In this document: positions 8,382 through 16,352 of the stretch, piece by piece
Numbering within the stretch: the first letter of the stretch is position 1
Layout: every line of letters starts with the position of its first letter
Source of the DNA: Candidatus Amarobacillus elongatus
GTDB taxonomy: Bacteria; Chloroflexota; Dehalococcoidia; Tepidiformales; Tepidiformaceae
DNA length: 64,000 bases
Reading direction: 5' to 3'
Assembly (NCBI GenBank): GCA_016703545.1
Contig: JADJBX010000003.1
Coordinates: forward strand, 1-64,000
Translations under genes and position numbers: made by a program
Notes under the pieces: generated by a model
Told to the model about the DNA's origin: nothing
The model's database searches: none
The model's input: only the letters and a program-made list of their open reading frames with translations

Positions 8382-9728
8382 TCAAGCCGCCCCGCCGCCC
8401 CCGCTCCCGGGCGACCCCACGGGCGCCGGCATCGCGGACGTCGCGTGCTGCGCCGCCTTCTGCGGCCGTGCGAACAGGATGACCACGGCGGCGCAGTACG
8501 TGATCGCCGCCGTCACCGCGAAGGGGAGCCCGTAGCCGTCGCTCTGGTCGTGCAGGAACCCGACGCCAATCGGCCCCAGCGCCGACCCAAGCTGGCCCGC
8601 GAAGCTGATGAGCCCGAAGAGCGACCCGAACGAGACCATGCCGAACAGTTCGCCCACCAGCAGCGACTGCATCATGTAGATGTTGCCGATGGTGAACCCG
8701 AAGATCAGCGTCAGCACCCACGTCGTCGCCACGTTGTCGATGCTGACGATGAGCAGCGTGCAGGTCGCCTGCACCACGAACAGGATCACCGTGAGCAGCC
8801 GCTTGTCGACGCCGTCGGCGAAGATGCCGACCAGCAACCGCGCGACGATGCTGCCGAACGCGGTCACGCTCAGCGTGAACGCCGCCTCGCTTCGCGACCC
8901 CAGCCGCTCTTCGAGGAACGAAACCTGGTGGATGATGTAGCCCGTCTGCGCGATGAGCACGAGCAGGAAGTCGAGGAACACCGCCCAGAAGCCCGCTGTC
9001 CCCATCGCCTCCGTCCGCGACCATCGCCGCATTTGCGCCGCTGCCACGGGGGTCTGCGCGCGCACCGCCTCACGCGTGTCGCCGTCCGGGAACAGGCCCA
9101 TCTGGCGCGGCTCCCAGGCGATCACGAACAGCACCACCGGCAGGCCCACCAGCACGACGATCGCGCCCAGGATGGGTGTCGCCAGTTCCAATCCCCCGGC
9201 ATCGATGAGCCGGCTCGCGATGGGCGCCAGCACCACCCCGCCGAGCGAGACGCCCGTCGACGAGATGCTCATCGCCAGCGCCCGCTTGCGAATGAACCAG
9301 CGCGTCATAATCGCGTTGACCGCGACGCCCGCGCTCATGCCGTAGGCCACGGCGAACACGAAATAGACCGCGTACAGCTGCCACAGTTCGTCTACGAGCC
9401 CGATGAAGGCCGCGCTGACACCGTTCACCACCATCCCGATGGTCATGAACAGCATCGGCCCGCGCCGGTCGATGATCGGTCCGATGACGGCCGACGTCAG
9501 GCCCGAAAGGAAGAAGTAGATGGTGGGCGCCCAGCTGACCTGTGTCGTGCTCCAGCCGTGCTCTTCCTTGAGCGGCTTGATGAAGATCGGCAGGCCGTAA
9601 TACCCCACGCCAACGCCGACGAACATCAACAGCGCGCACGCCACGGCGATGTACCAGCCGTAGTAGATGCGCCCGGGAAGGAGGTTCGCGGCGAGCGGTC
9701 TTCGAACGGAAACGGGGATCTGGGCCAT
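8382..9728 (-). CDS. MFS transporter (oxalate/formate antiporter or monocarboxylate-type)
   Basis: A 448-residue twelve-helix MFS protein. The N-terminus (RIYYGWYIAVACALLMFVGV, then YYGLPIFIKPLKEEHGWS) and motif A region IGPIIDRRGPMLFM match the monocarboxylate/oxalate-formate antiporter (OFA) group, which moves small organic acids. A long cytoplasmic loop separates the two halves and the C-terminus is a short Gly/Ala-rich tail. ATG start at 9728 is seven bases after a TAGACT -10 box without a ribosome binding site. Transcribed divergently from the DinB-superfamily gene at 9814. Substrate assignment is only by subfamily resemblance. Confidence 0.85.
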   Translation of the reverse strand: MAQIPVSVRRPLAANLLPGRIYYGWYIAVACALLMFVGVGVGYYGLPIFIKPLKEEHGWSTTQVSWAPTIYFFLSGLTSAVIGPIIDRRGPMLFMTIGMVVNGVSAAFIGLVDELWQLYAVYFVFAVAYGMSAGVAVNAIMTRWFIRKRALAMSISSTGVSLGGVVLAPIASRLIDAGGLELATPILGAIVVLVGLPVVLFVIAWEPRQMGLFPDGDTREAVRAQTPVAAAQMRRWSRTEAMGTAGFWAVFLDFLLVLIAQTGYIIHQVSFLEERLGSRSEAAFTLSVTAFGSIVARLLVGIFADGVDKRLLTVILFVVQATCTLLIVSIDNVATTWVLTLIFGFTIGNIYMMQSLLVGELFGMVSFGSLFGLISFAGQLGSALGPIGVGFLHDQSDGYGLPFAVTAAITYCAAVVILFARPQKAAQHATSAMPAPVGSPGSGGGGAA

Positions 9729-9735
9729 GCCGCGA

Positions 9736-9741
9736 AGTCTA
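9736..9741 (-). promoter_or_regulatory. -10 box (TAGACT) of the OFA-type MFS gene, leaderless-type spacing
   Basis: TAGACT ends seven bases before the ATG at 9728 on the minus strand with no Shine-Dalgarno in between. Confidence 0.45.
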
Positions 9742-9780
9742 CGCGCTCATCGCGGCGCACGCCCCATGACCGTCGCGAGG

Positions 9781-9786
9781 TATACT
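9781..9786 (+). promoter_or_regulatory. -10 box (TATACT) of the second DinB-superfamily gene
   Basis: TATACT followed by a 27-base stretch holding GGAAGGAG before the ATG at 9814; a leadered promoter facing away from the MFS promoter at 9736. Confidence 0.5.
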
Positions 9787-9813
9787 TTTCCTTCGACGGA
9801 AGGAGTCACCCCA

Positions 9814-10281
9814 ATGAACGAATCCGGTCCCGGGAAGGGCGACGTGCTCGCCGCCGCACGCCAGGCGTGGCCGCTTACGGAGTCGGCTCCCGCCCGTTGC
9901 GCTCCGTTCTTCGATCAGCCGACCGAACTCGATTGGAACGTCGGGGACGTGCTGCGGCACGTCGCCATGGGTGTGGCCAACGCGCCCGGCATGATCGCCG
10001 CGATCGTCGAGACCGGCCGCCTCGCGGAGGCGCCGGACGCGCACAATCCCGAAGGCATCGCCGAACGCGCAGATTGGACACCCGAACAGATTCAGAACGC
10101 GCTTCGCACCGGCCACGAAACGCTGCTGCGCGTCGTCGAACAGCTCCCGGACGAGCTGTTCGGCCTCCGGCTGGAGGCGTTCGGGAATGCGTGGTTTGGC
10201 GAAATGATGGTCGCTCTCACCACGGGCCACGAACGGAACCACGTCGGTCAGGCGCTCCGCGGCGCCGGGCTCGAAGCCTGA
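9814..10281 (+). CDS. DinB superfamily / maleylpyruvate isomerase N-domain-like protein
   Basis: A 155-residue predicted four-helix protein. Features of the DinB/MDMPI fold are WNVGDVLRHVAMGVANAPG (first His ligand) and VALTTGHERNHVGQALRG (HxxxH-like pair near the C-terminus), the expected metal triad. These proteins transfer thiols or detoxify small molecules in several families; the specific reaction is unknown. ATG at 9814 is preceded by an excellent GGAAGGAG. Monocistronic: its own promoter is at 9781 and a strong hairpin follows at 10326-10361. It is a distant paralogue of the DinB-family gene at 2151. Confidence 0.8.
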   Translation: MNESGPGKGDVLAAARQAWPLTESAPARCAPFFDQPTELDWNVGDVLRHVAMGVANAPGMIAAIVETGRLAEAPDAHNPEGIAERADWTPEQIQNALRTGHETLLRVVEQLPDELFGLRLEAFGNAWFGEMMVALTTGHERNHVGQALRGAGLEA

Positions 10282-10325
10282 CTCCCGGCCCCGATGGCAG
10301 CCATCCGCGGTGAGGTCGTGGACCG

Positions 10326-10361
10326 GGCACACCGGGGGATGTGCGCCACCCCCGGTGTGCC
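10326..10361. terminator. bidirectional terminator-like hairpin between convergent genes
   Basis: A perfect 13-base stem (10326-10338 with 10349-10361) around a ten-base loop, very GC-rich, without a T run. It lies between the convergent DinB-family and glycine-zipper genes and may serve both. Confidence 0.6.
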
Positions 10362-10376
10362 GGTTCGGGCGTTTCG

Positions 10377-10592
10377 TCAGCTCTTGGAGTGATTGCCGGC
10401 GACGAGGGCGAGCGCGAGGAACATTCCGGTCACAAGGCCGACCACGGCCCCGCCCGTCATGCCCACGCCCCAGCCAATCATCCCGCCGGCGGCCGCGCCC
10501 ACGGTGCCGCCAGCGGCGCCGGCGGCCGGCCCGACCGAATTCGCGGCATCCGCCGCCGAACCCATTCGCTTCTCCATATCCGACTCTTGCAT
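10377..10592 (-). CDS. small glycine-zipper membrane protein
   Basis: A 71-residue protein. After a polar N-terminus (MQESDMEKRMGSAADAANS), the rest is two hydrophobic Gly-rich helices with regular GxxxG spacing (GPAAGAAGGTVGAAAGGMIG, then GMTGGAVVGLVTGMFLALA), the pattern of glycine-zipper proteins that self-associate in membranes. Function unknown. A strong AGGAGG seven bases before ATG at 10592 decides the start and suggests high expression. Stands alone between the terminator hairpin and the divergent regulator gene. Confidence 0.7.
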   Translation of the reverse strand: MQESDMEKRMGSAADAANSVGPAAGAAGGTVGAAAGGMIGWGVGMTGGAVVGLVTGMFLALALVAGNHSKS

Positions 10593-10824
10593 TCGCTTGC
10601 CTCCTGCGCGGTGTGCGCACCTCCCATGGTGGCGGCGAGGGCACACGAGGCCGCGTACCAAGGTGCGCCTCCTCGTTACAACGGACTCTCGCGACGGCGT
10701 CCCGCGCGCGTCCCAACGGTCGCCATTCCGGTCCCCGAACGTCCGGCGCGTTCCGATGTCGGCGCGCGCACGCTGGCACCGATTCGGGCCCACATGCTCG
10801 TGCGCCCGGGGAAGGTGTTCTCAC

Positions 10825-11544
10825 GTGACCAGGCCGCCGTCACCGCGCACCGAAGACCTGCCGCCGCTGACACCCACGCAGTTCCGCATCCTGCAGCTGC
10901 TCAAGTCCGCCGAGGCCCGCGACGCGCAGTCGTTGGCCGAGGTCCTTCTCGTTGGCGAGACGGCCGTGCGCCAGCACCTCTCCGTGCTCGAAGCTGCCGG
11001 CCTCGTCACCGTCGTTGTCGACCGCGGGTTGCCCTCCCAGCGCGGCCGGCCGCGCAACTGTTACGTGACCACGCCCCTGGCCGACCGCTACGTGCCGGAT
11101 AGCTCCTTCGTCCTGCTCGCCGACTTCTTCCGCGCCGCCGTCCGGGACAACCCCGAAGCGGTTCGCGCCTGGGTGCGCGCCTATCTCACCGCCCACTTCT
11201 CCCTCGCGCTGGAAGACGCGCCCGAAGAGCCGGCCGAGCAGTTTCGCCACTTCGCGGCGGCGGGCATGGAATGGGGTTCCGTGATCGCGCGGGGGAGCGT
11301 GCCCGCTCCGCGCCTCTCCTCGCGCGTCTACCATTGCCCCATCGCCGCCGTCGCCCGGCTCGTTCCCATGGTCTGCGAGGTGGAGTTGGACCTGCTCAGG
11401 GAGATGTGGCCGGACTTCGACGACGTCCGCCGCGACGCGTGGCGCATTGCCGGCGCGCCCTACTGCGAGTTCTCCGGGATCTGGTCCGGCCGTTCCGCGC
11501 CGCGCTCCGCGACCGCGTTCGAACCACCGCCATCGGCGCGATAG
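10825..11544 (+). CDS. SufR-like winged-helix regulator with C-terminal Fe-S cysteines
   Basis: A 239-residue transcription factor. Residues 15-85 form an ArsR/DeoR-like winged helix (TPTQFRILQLLKSAEARDAQ, then ETAVRQHLSVLEAAGLV and the QRGRPRNCY wing). The C-terminal part has C171-x12-C184 and, 29 residues on, C214, embedded in YHCPIAAVARLVPMVCEVEL and APYCEFSG. This matches SufR, whose cysteines hold an Fe-S cluster sensed to control suf genes; one of the four SufR cysteines appears missing. GTG start at 10825 is chosen because upstream codons are low-complexity Arg-rich shadow. No suf operon is here: the next gene, 32 bases on, is ilvD, whose product is itself an Fe-S enzyme. Confidence 0.75.
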   Translation: MTRPPSPRTEDLPPLTPTQFRILQLLKSAEARDAQSLAEVLLVGETAVRQHLSVLEAAGLVTVVVDRGLPSQRGRPRNCYVTTPLADRYVPDSSFVLLADFFRAAVRDNPEAVRAWVRAYLTAHFSLALEDAPEEPAEQFRHFAAAGMEWGSVIARGSVPAPRLSSRVYHCPIAAVARLVPMVCEVELDLLREMWPDFDDVRRDAWRIAGAPYCEFSGIWSGRSAPRSATAFEPPPSAR

Positions 11545-11547
11545 ACT
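11542..11547 (+). promoter_or_regulatory. possible -10 box (TAGACT) for ilvD at the end of the regulator gene
   Basis: TAGACT overlaps the regulator stop codon and lies 29 bases before the ilvD ATG, with GGAG in between. ilvD may also be read through from the regulator. Confidence 0.35.
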
Positions 11548-11576
11548 GGCCCTCACCTGTTACCCGGAGTTGCTCC

Positions 11577-13250
11577 ATGGCTTTCGACCCCCGCGAACGC
11601 AGCGGTCCCGCACTCGATGGTCCCGACCGCGCCGCCGCTCGTTCCTATTACAAGTCCGTCGGCTTCACCAGCGAGGACCTTCGCAAGCCGCTCGTCATGG
11701 TGGCGCACGAATGGATCGGGACGATGCCGTGCAATTACAACAACCGGGACCTCGCGCAGCGCGTGATGGCCGGGGTACGCGCTGCCGGCGGCACCCCCAT
11801 GGAAGTCAACACCATCGCCATCAGCGACGGCATCTCCATGGGCACCGAGGGGATGAAAGCCTCCCTGATCAGCCGCGAAGTGATCGCGGACTCGATCGAG
11901 CTATGCGCCGTCGGCTACTCGTTCGATGCCATGGTCGTCATCGTGGGCTGCGACAAGACGATCCCCGCGGGCGCAATGGTGGCCGCGCGGCTGAACATCC
12001 CGACGCTCGTGCTCTACAGCGGTTCCATCGCCGCCGGTGACTACCGCGGCAAGGATGTGACCATCCAGGACGTCTTCGAGGGCGTCGGCGCTCACGCCGC
12101 CGGGCGCATCAGCGATGCCGACCTCGAAGAGCTTGAGAACGTGGCCTGCCCCGGCGCGGGCGCCTGCGGCGCGCAGTACACCGCCAACACCATGGCCACG
12201 GTCCTCGAATTCCTCGGCCTCTCTCCCATGTCTACCGCGACCGTCGGCGCCACGGACCCCCGCAAGGGCGACGTCGCCTTCCAGTGCGGCGAACTGATCA
12301 TGGATGTGCTCAAGCGCGGCGTCCGCCCGCGTGACCTGCTCACCCGCGCTTCGTTCGAAAACGGCATCGCCTGCGCCGCCGCCACCGGTGGTTCGACCAA
12401 TGTCGTGCTGCACCTGCTCGCCATCGCCAAAGAGGCCGGCATCCAGCTCGACATCGACGACTTCGACCGCGTGAGCACCGCCACGCCGCTCATCGGCGAC
12501 CTCCGCCCCGGCGGCCAGTACGTCGCCCTCGACTGGGACGCGGCCGGCGGCACGCCCGTTCTCGCCAGCCGCTTGATCGAGGCCGGCAAGGTGGATGGCT
12601 CCCAGATGACGGTCACTGGCCGCACCCTTGCCGAGGAAGCGGCCTTCGCGAAGGAGACGCCCGGGCAGCGGGTCATCCTCCCCGTCGCCGAGGCCCTGAA
12701 GCCGACCGGCGGGCTTGTCATCCTCAAGGGGAACCTCGCTCCCGAGGGCTGCGTCATCAAGGTGGCCGGCCACGAGCGGCTGTTCCACCGCGGCCCCGCG
12801 CGCGTCTTCGAATCCGAACCCGAGGCGTGGGACGCCGTTCGCTCCCGCCAGATTCACGAAGGCGACGTCGTCGTCATTCGCAACGAGGGTCCGAAGGGTG
12901 GCCCCGGGATGCGCGAAATGCTGCAGATCACGGCCGCGCTCGTGGGCGAAGGGCTCGGCGAGACCGTCGCGCTCATCACCGATGGGCGCTTCAGCGGCGC
13001 CACGCGCGGCCTCATGGCCGGCCACGTCGCCCCCGAAGCCGCCGTGGGCGGCCCCATCGGCCTCCTCCAGGAGGGCGACTCCATCGTCATCGACATCGAC
13101 AAGCGTCAGCTCAACGTCGAGGTCGATGAGGCCGAGCTCGCCCGCCGCAAGGCTGGATGGGCGCCGCGGCCCGCGAACTACGAGCGCGGCGTGTTCGCCA
13201 AGTACGCCCGCCTTGTGTCCGGCGCCGAGCAGGGCGCCGTCACGAGCTGA
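11577..13250 (+). CDS. ilvD: dihydroxy-acid dehydratase
   Basis: Converts 2,3-dihydroxy-isovalerate and -3-methylvalerate to 2-oxo acids in branched-chain amino-acid synthesis, using an Fe-S cluster and Mg. The 557-residue length is normal. Cluster cysteines are at MPCNYNNRD, VGCDKTIPAGAM and the double motif ACPGAGACGAQYTANTM. The substrate-binding C-domain shows LAPEGCVIKVAG, GPKGGPGMREML and TDGRFSGATRGLMAGHVAPE. ATG at 11577 with GGAG upstream. Directly follows the SufR-like regulator. Other ilv/leu genes are not in the window. Confidence 0.97.
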   Translation: MAFDPRERSGPALDGPDRAAARSYYKSVGFTSEDLRKPLVMVAHEWIGTMPCNYNNRDLAQRVMAGVRAAGGTPMEVNTIAISDGISMGTEGMKASLISREVIADSIELCAVGYSFDAMVVIVGCDKTIPAGAMVAARLNIPTLVLYSGSIAAGDYRGKDVTIQDVFEGVGAHAAGRISDADLEELENVACPGAGACGAQYTANTMATVLEFLGLSPMSTATVGATDPRKGDVAFQCGELIMDVLKRGVRPRDLLTRASFENGIACAAATGGSTNVVLHLLAIAKEAGIQLDIDDFDRVSTATPLIGDLRPGGQYVALDWDAAGGTPVLASRLIEAGKVDGSQMTVTGRTLAEEAAFAKETPGQRVILPVAEALKPTGGLVILKGNLAPEGCVIKVAGHERLFHRGPARVFESEPEAWDAVRSRQIHEGDVVVIRNEGPKGGPGMREMLQITAALVGEGLGETVALITDGRFSGATRGLMAGHVAPEAAVGGPIGLLQEGDSIVIDIDKRQLNVEVDEAELARRKAGWAPRPANYERGVFAKYARLVSGAEQGAVTS

Positions 13251-13271
13251 CGTCCGCTTCACCGCGAATGG

Positions 13272-13302
13272 CACGGCCGGCAGACGACAGATGCCGGCCG
13301 TG
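13272..13302. terminator. hairpin after ilvD
   Basis: Perfect ten-base stem CACGGCCGGC/GCCGGCCGTG around an 11-base loop, 22 bases past the ilvD stop. No T run follows. Confidence 0.45.
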
Positions 13303-13424
13303 GGCCATCGGCCGCCGGCCGTTCTCGAACGGCGCGTAACATCCCGGCGCCGCCCGTCTCGATACGGTCGCCGTTCGCGCCATCATGCGGCACGCCCGCC
13401 ACGGCGTGGTGCCGGGAGGCAGCG

Positions 13425-13967
13425 TTGACCAGCCAGCCAAAGCTCCCCTTCGAACTGCAGCCGCGCGAATCCGTCGTGCTCTTCGCGCGCCGGCACTGGG
13501 TGTACCTCGCGCAACAGGTCGGCAAGGTAGCCCTGCTCGGGATTATCCCGGCGGCCGTCGTGCTCGTCGGTGCAGCGATGACCGTCGGCCTCGACGGTGG
13601 CGTTGGCCGTGTGCTCCTCGCCATCGTCGCCGCCTGGCTCGTCTACTGGGCCATCCGCACCTACTTCGCCTGGTACCGGTACCAGCACGACGTCTGGATC
13701 GTCACCAACCAGCGCATCGTCGATAGCCTGAAGCGGCACTGGTTCCACCACCGCATGGCCAGCGCCGACCTTGTCGATGTCGAGGACATCGCCGTTGACC
13801 GCGAAGGCGTCCTGCAGACGGCGTTCAACTTTGGCAACCTGCGCTGCCAGACCGCCGGCGAGCAGCCGAACTTCATCCTCGCGGGTATCCCCGAGCCCAC
13901 GAAAGTGCTCGCAATCGTCGATGCCCAGCGCGACGCCGCGCGGCGCGAGCTCTCCGGCCGGGTTTAG
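13425..13967 (+). CDS. bacterial PH-domain membrane protein
   Basis: A 180-residue protein with two membrane segments (about residues 34-52 and 62-80) followed by a bPH_2-type domain: HDVWIVTNQRIVDSLKRHWF, DLVDVEDIAVDREGVLQTAF and FGNLRCQTAG are the typical strands. The family is widespread and mostly uncharacterised; it is thought to present a membrane-proximal PH fold. TTG start at 13425 is supported by GGGAGG seven bases upstream. It stands between ilvD and the glycosyltransferase region; no functional link is evident. Confidence 0.85.
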   Translation: MTSQPKLPFELQPRESVVLFARRHWVYLAQQVGKVALLGIIPAAVVLVGAAMTVGLDGGVGRVLLAIVAAWLVYWAIRTYFAWYRYQHDVWIVTNQRIVDSLKRHWFHHRMASADLVDVEDIAVDREGVLQTAFNFGNLRCQTAGEQPNFILAGIPEPTKVLAIVDAQRDAARRELSGRV

Positions 13968-14100
13968 TCGAAGTCTCCACGAGGAGTGCTCGAAGACCCC
14001 GTTCGAGGGTTGCCCCTTTGCCGTGGCGGGGCCAACAATACGGCCGCCCCCGGTCCGCGGGGCGCACGGGCCGCTACACCGGTCCCGGAATGAGGGATAT

Positions 14101-16065
14101 GTGGTGAGTGGAACTCCCTCGACGCTCACGCTCGCGCCCGGCCAGCACGGCGCGTTCGCCGTCGTCAAGCTCTGGCCCGGAATCCAGGTCGCCGAGGACG
14201 AAGTCATCGCCCGGCTGGAACTGGCCGCACGGCGGCTGGGCCTCCGGTGCATCCCGGTCCACCCTGACGGGCGCCCACTGGCGGGTGGCGCCGTGGTCAA
14301 CAGTGACACCGTCGACTTCGTCCTCAATCTGCACTTCGAGCAGCCCAAATCGTTCGATGTCTTCTCGTTCCTGGCGCTGTGGAATCCCGTCGACTATTAC
14401 CACGACTACATCGAAGGCAGCTATCACCGCTTCGTCGACAATATTCTCTCGCACGATGACTACATCAGCTGCGCGTCGACGGCGGCCGATGACCACATCC
14501 GTCGCCTCATCACACGCGACGGTCCCTGTCGCGCACCCCATTTCGAGCTCTTTCACTCCGTCCCGCGTCCCTTCGGAAAACCAACCATCGGGTCAGGCAA
14601 GCTCTTCTTCGCCGGCATTAATTGGGAACGGCTAACGAAGCGAAAGACGCGCCACGGCGAGCTGCTGGAGATCCTTGACCGCTCCGGCATGCTGCGGCTG
14701 TACGGCCCCCGCGAACTGCACGGGGTCCGCGTCTGGGAAGGGTTCCAGAGTTACGTGGACGAGCTCCCGTTCGACGGCGTTTCCGTCCTCAAGGCCGCCG
14801 CCAATGCCGGGATCAGCCTCGTCCTGTCGTCGGACTCCCACAAGCGTTCCGGGATCATGTCCAGCCGCCTGTTCGAAAGCATTGGCTCTGGCGCCGTCGT
14901 CATCGCCGATGACCATCCCTTCGCGCGCGAACATTTCGGCGACTCGCTCTACTACTTCGAACCCGGCACGCCCGAGGAAGAGGCCGCGTCCATCCTCGCG
15001 CTCGTGGACGAAATCCGGTCCAATCCGGACGAGGCGTTGGCGCGAGCGGCACGCGCGCAGGCGATCCTGGGCGACCGGTTCGCGCTCGACGCAAGCATCG
15101 CGCGAATCTACGAGGGCCTGGATGCCCGCAAAGCCGCCCTTGAGACGCCGCACCCGGTCGCGCCCGCGCCGCTGACGATGTTCTTCCTCGTGCGCCACGA
15201 CGGGTCCCGCGCGCTGGCTCAGCACGCCGCGAGCCTGCGCGCCCAGGCCGCGGAAGGCGTCGACGCTGTGCTGCTCGTGGACCGCGCTTCGCGGCTCAGC
15301 CGGGAGGAGTTCGATGCATCCCCCGACGCGGATGGGTTCCGCTGGATTGATTGGGATGCAGTCGGGGGACATGTCCCGTATGGCCCGCTGACACTCGGCG
15401 ATGTGCTGGCACGAGAGTTGCGCACGCTTCCCGCCGGCGGGCACTTCATGGTGATTGGCGAGACGGAGCAGCTGTTCGCCGGGCACGTCCGGGCACTTCG
15501 CGCGGCACTGGCGGAGACTCCCGAAGGATGGGGAGCTGTCAGCTCGTTCGTGTGCGGGGGAATGAAGCTGGGCGATCAAACGCACGTCGTGAAGCGTCAC
15601 GTCGCGACGGGGATGGCCCCCGATGCCCTGGGTGCACTCGGACGATTTCTCCTGCCGGTGCCGACATCCGATGTCGTGCTCACTTCTGGCCTGCCGTATT
15701 TCGATCACAAAGCGATGAACTTCTGTGCGTCACTCCTGCCCGGCATCGTGACGTCTCCTCGGCCGACGTTACGAATGCGCCGCGGCGGGCTCAGCGAAGA
15801 GGTGCGAAAGCAGGTCCGGATTGAGGACGAGCGGCTCGGGGATATGGCGGATCTGCCCGACGGCGTTCCGGCGCCGCCGCCGCCACGCGGGGCGCTGGAT
15901 ATGGGCCGCGACGACCTCGCGCATCTGCTTTACGCCGACCCCGGGCTTGTCACCCGTGCCGCGTTCGATGGCCTGCCCCTGCCGCGGCAGGTGCGCACGT
16001 TCGCGGTTGGGGGCGTGCGCGCGGTCCGCGGGGCCGGCCGGCGGCTCACCGGGCGCCGCCCGTAG
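14101..16065 (+). CDS. CgeB-like glycosyltransferase with second C-terminal domain
   Basis: About 654 residues. Residues ~1-330 resemble the YkvP/CgeB GT-B family: GKLFFAGINWERL, the clan motif SSRLFESIGSGAVVIADD followed by YYFEPGTPEEE, i.e. the nucleotide-sugar binding half. Residues ~355-640 begin LTMFFLVRHDGSRALAQHAA, which looks like the start of a GT-A-like domain (DAVLLVDRAS, then GHFMVIGETEQLF), but I see no firm DxD, so it may be degenerate or another fold. Ends with a basic tail (RGAGRRLTGRRP). GTG start at 14101 or 14104 follows TGAGGG. First gene of the surface-polysaccharide region; sugar donor and acceptor cannot be inferred. Confidence 0.7.
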   Translation: MVSGTPSTLTLAPGQHGAFAVVKLWPGIQVAEDEVIARLELAARRLGLRCIPVHPDGRPLAGGAVVNSDTVDFVLNLHFEQPKSFDVFSFLALWNPVDYYHDYIEGSYHRFVDNILSHDDYISCASTAADDHIRRLITRDGPCRAPHFELFHSVPRPFGKPTIGSGKLFFAGINWERLTKRKTRHGELLEILDRSGMLRLYGPRELHGVRVWEGFQSYVDELPFDGVSVLKAAANAGISLVLSSDSHKRSGIMSSRLFESIGSGAVVIADDHPFAREHFGDSLYYFEPGTPEEEAASILALVDEIRSNPDEALARAARAQAILGDRFALDASIARIYEGLDARKAALETPHPVAPAPLTMFFLVRHDGSRALAQHAASLRAQAAEGVDAVLLVDRASRLSREEFDASPDADGFRWIDWDAVGGHVPYGPLTLGDVLARELRTLPAGGHFMVIGETEQLFAGHVRALRAALAETPEGWGAVSSFVCGGMKLGDQTHVVKRHVATGMAPDALGALGRFLLPVPTSDVVLTSGLPYFDHKAMNFCASLLPGIVTSPRPTLRMRRGGLSEEVRKQVRIEDERLGDMADLPDGVPAPPPPRGALDMGRDDLAHLLYADPGLVTRAAFDGLPLPRQVRTFAVGGVRAVRGAGRRLTGRRP

Positions 16066-16114
16066 CGGCAGGTCCGCTCGTGCGCCGGGCAGGGCACCTG
16101 ATGCCGGTGGAACA

Positions 16115-16189
16115 TGGAGCGGGAGACGAGGCTCGAACTCGCGACATCCTGCTTGGAAGGCAGGCGCTCTACCACTGAGCTACTCCCGC
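16115..16189 (-). tRNA. tRNA-Gly (anticodon TCC)
   Basis: Cloverleaf on the minus strand: acceptor GCGGGAG pairs with CTCCCGC, D-arm GCTCAGTGGTAGAGC, anticodon arm CCTGC-CTTCCAA-GCAGG with TCC at the centre, T-arm with GTTCGAGCC, discriminator T and genomically encoded CCA. It reads GGA/GGG codons. Sits between convergent glycosyltransferase and acyltransferase genes. Confidence 0.97.
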
Positions 16190-16352
16190 GTACGACCGCG
16201 GACTTTGTCGGGACCAACGAAGCCAGCCCCGTGGGGCGGCTGTCACGCTCTCAACCCGGCGCCGGACCCGCTGGAATTGTATCAGAATCCGTGCGTGGGC
16301 CGGCCTGCCCGCTGCGGACCCGGCGAAGTGGCGCCAGGAGCAGGTGCGGCCC

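Noticed and set aside
6562..10313. Long plus-strand open frames opposite both MFS genes
   Set aside because: They lack any recognisable domain and mirror transporter codons; composition is Arg/His/Pro-rich.
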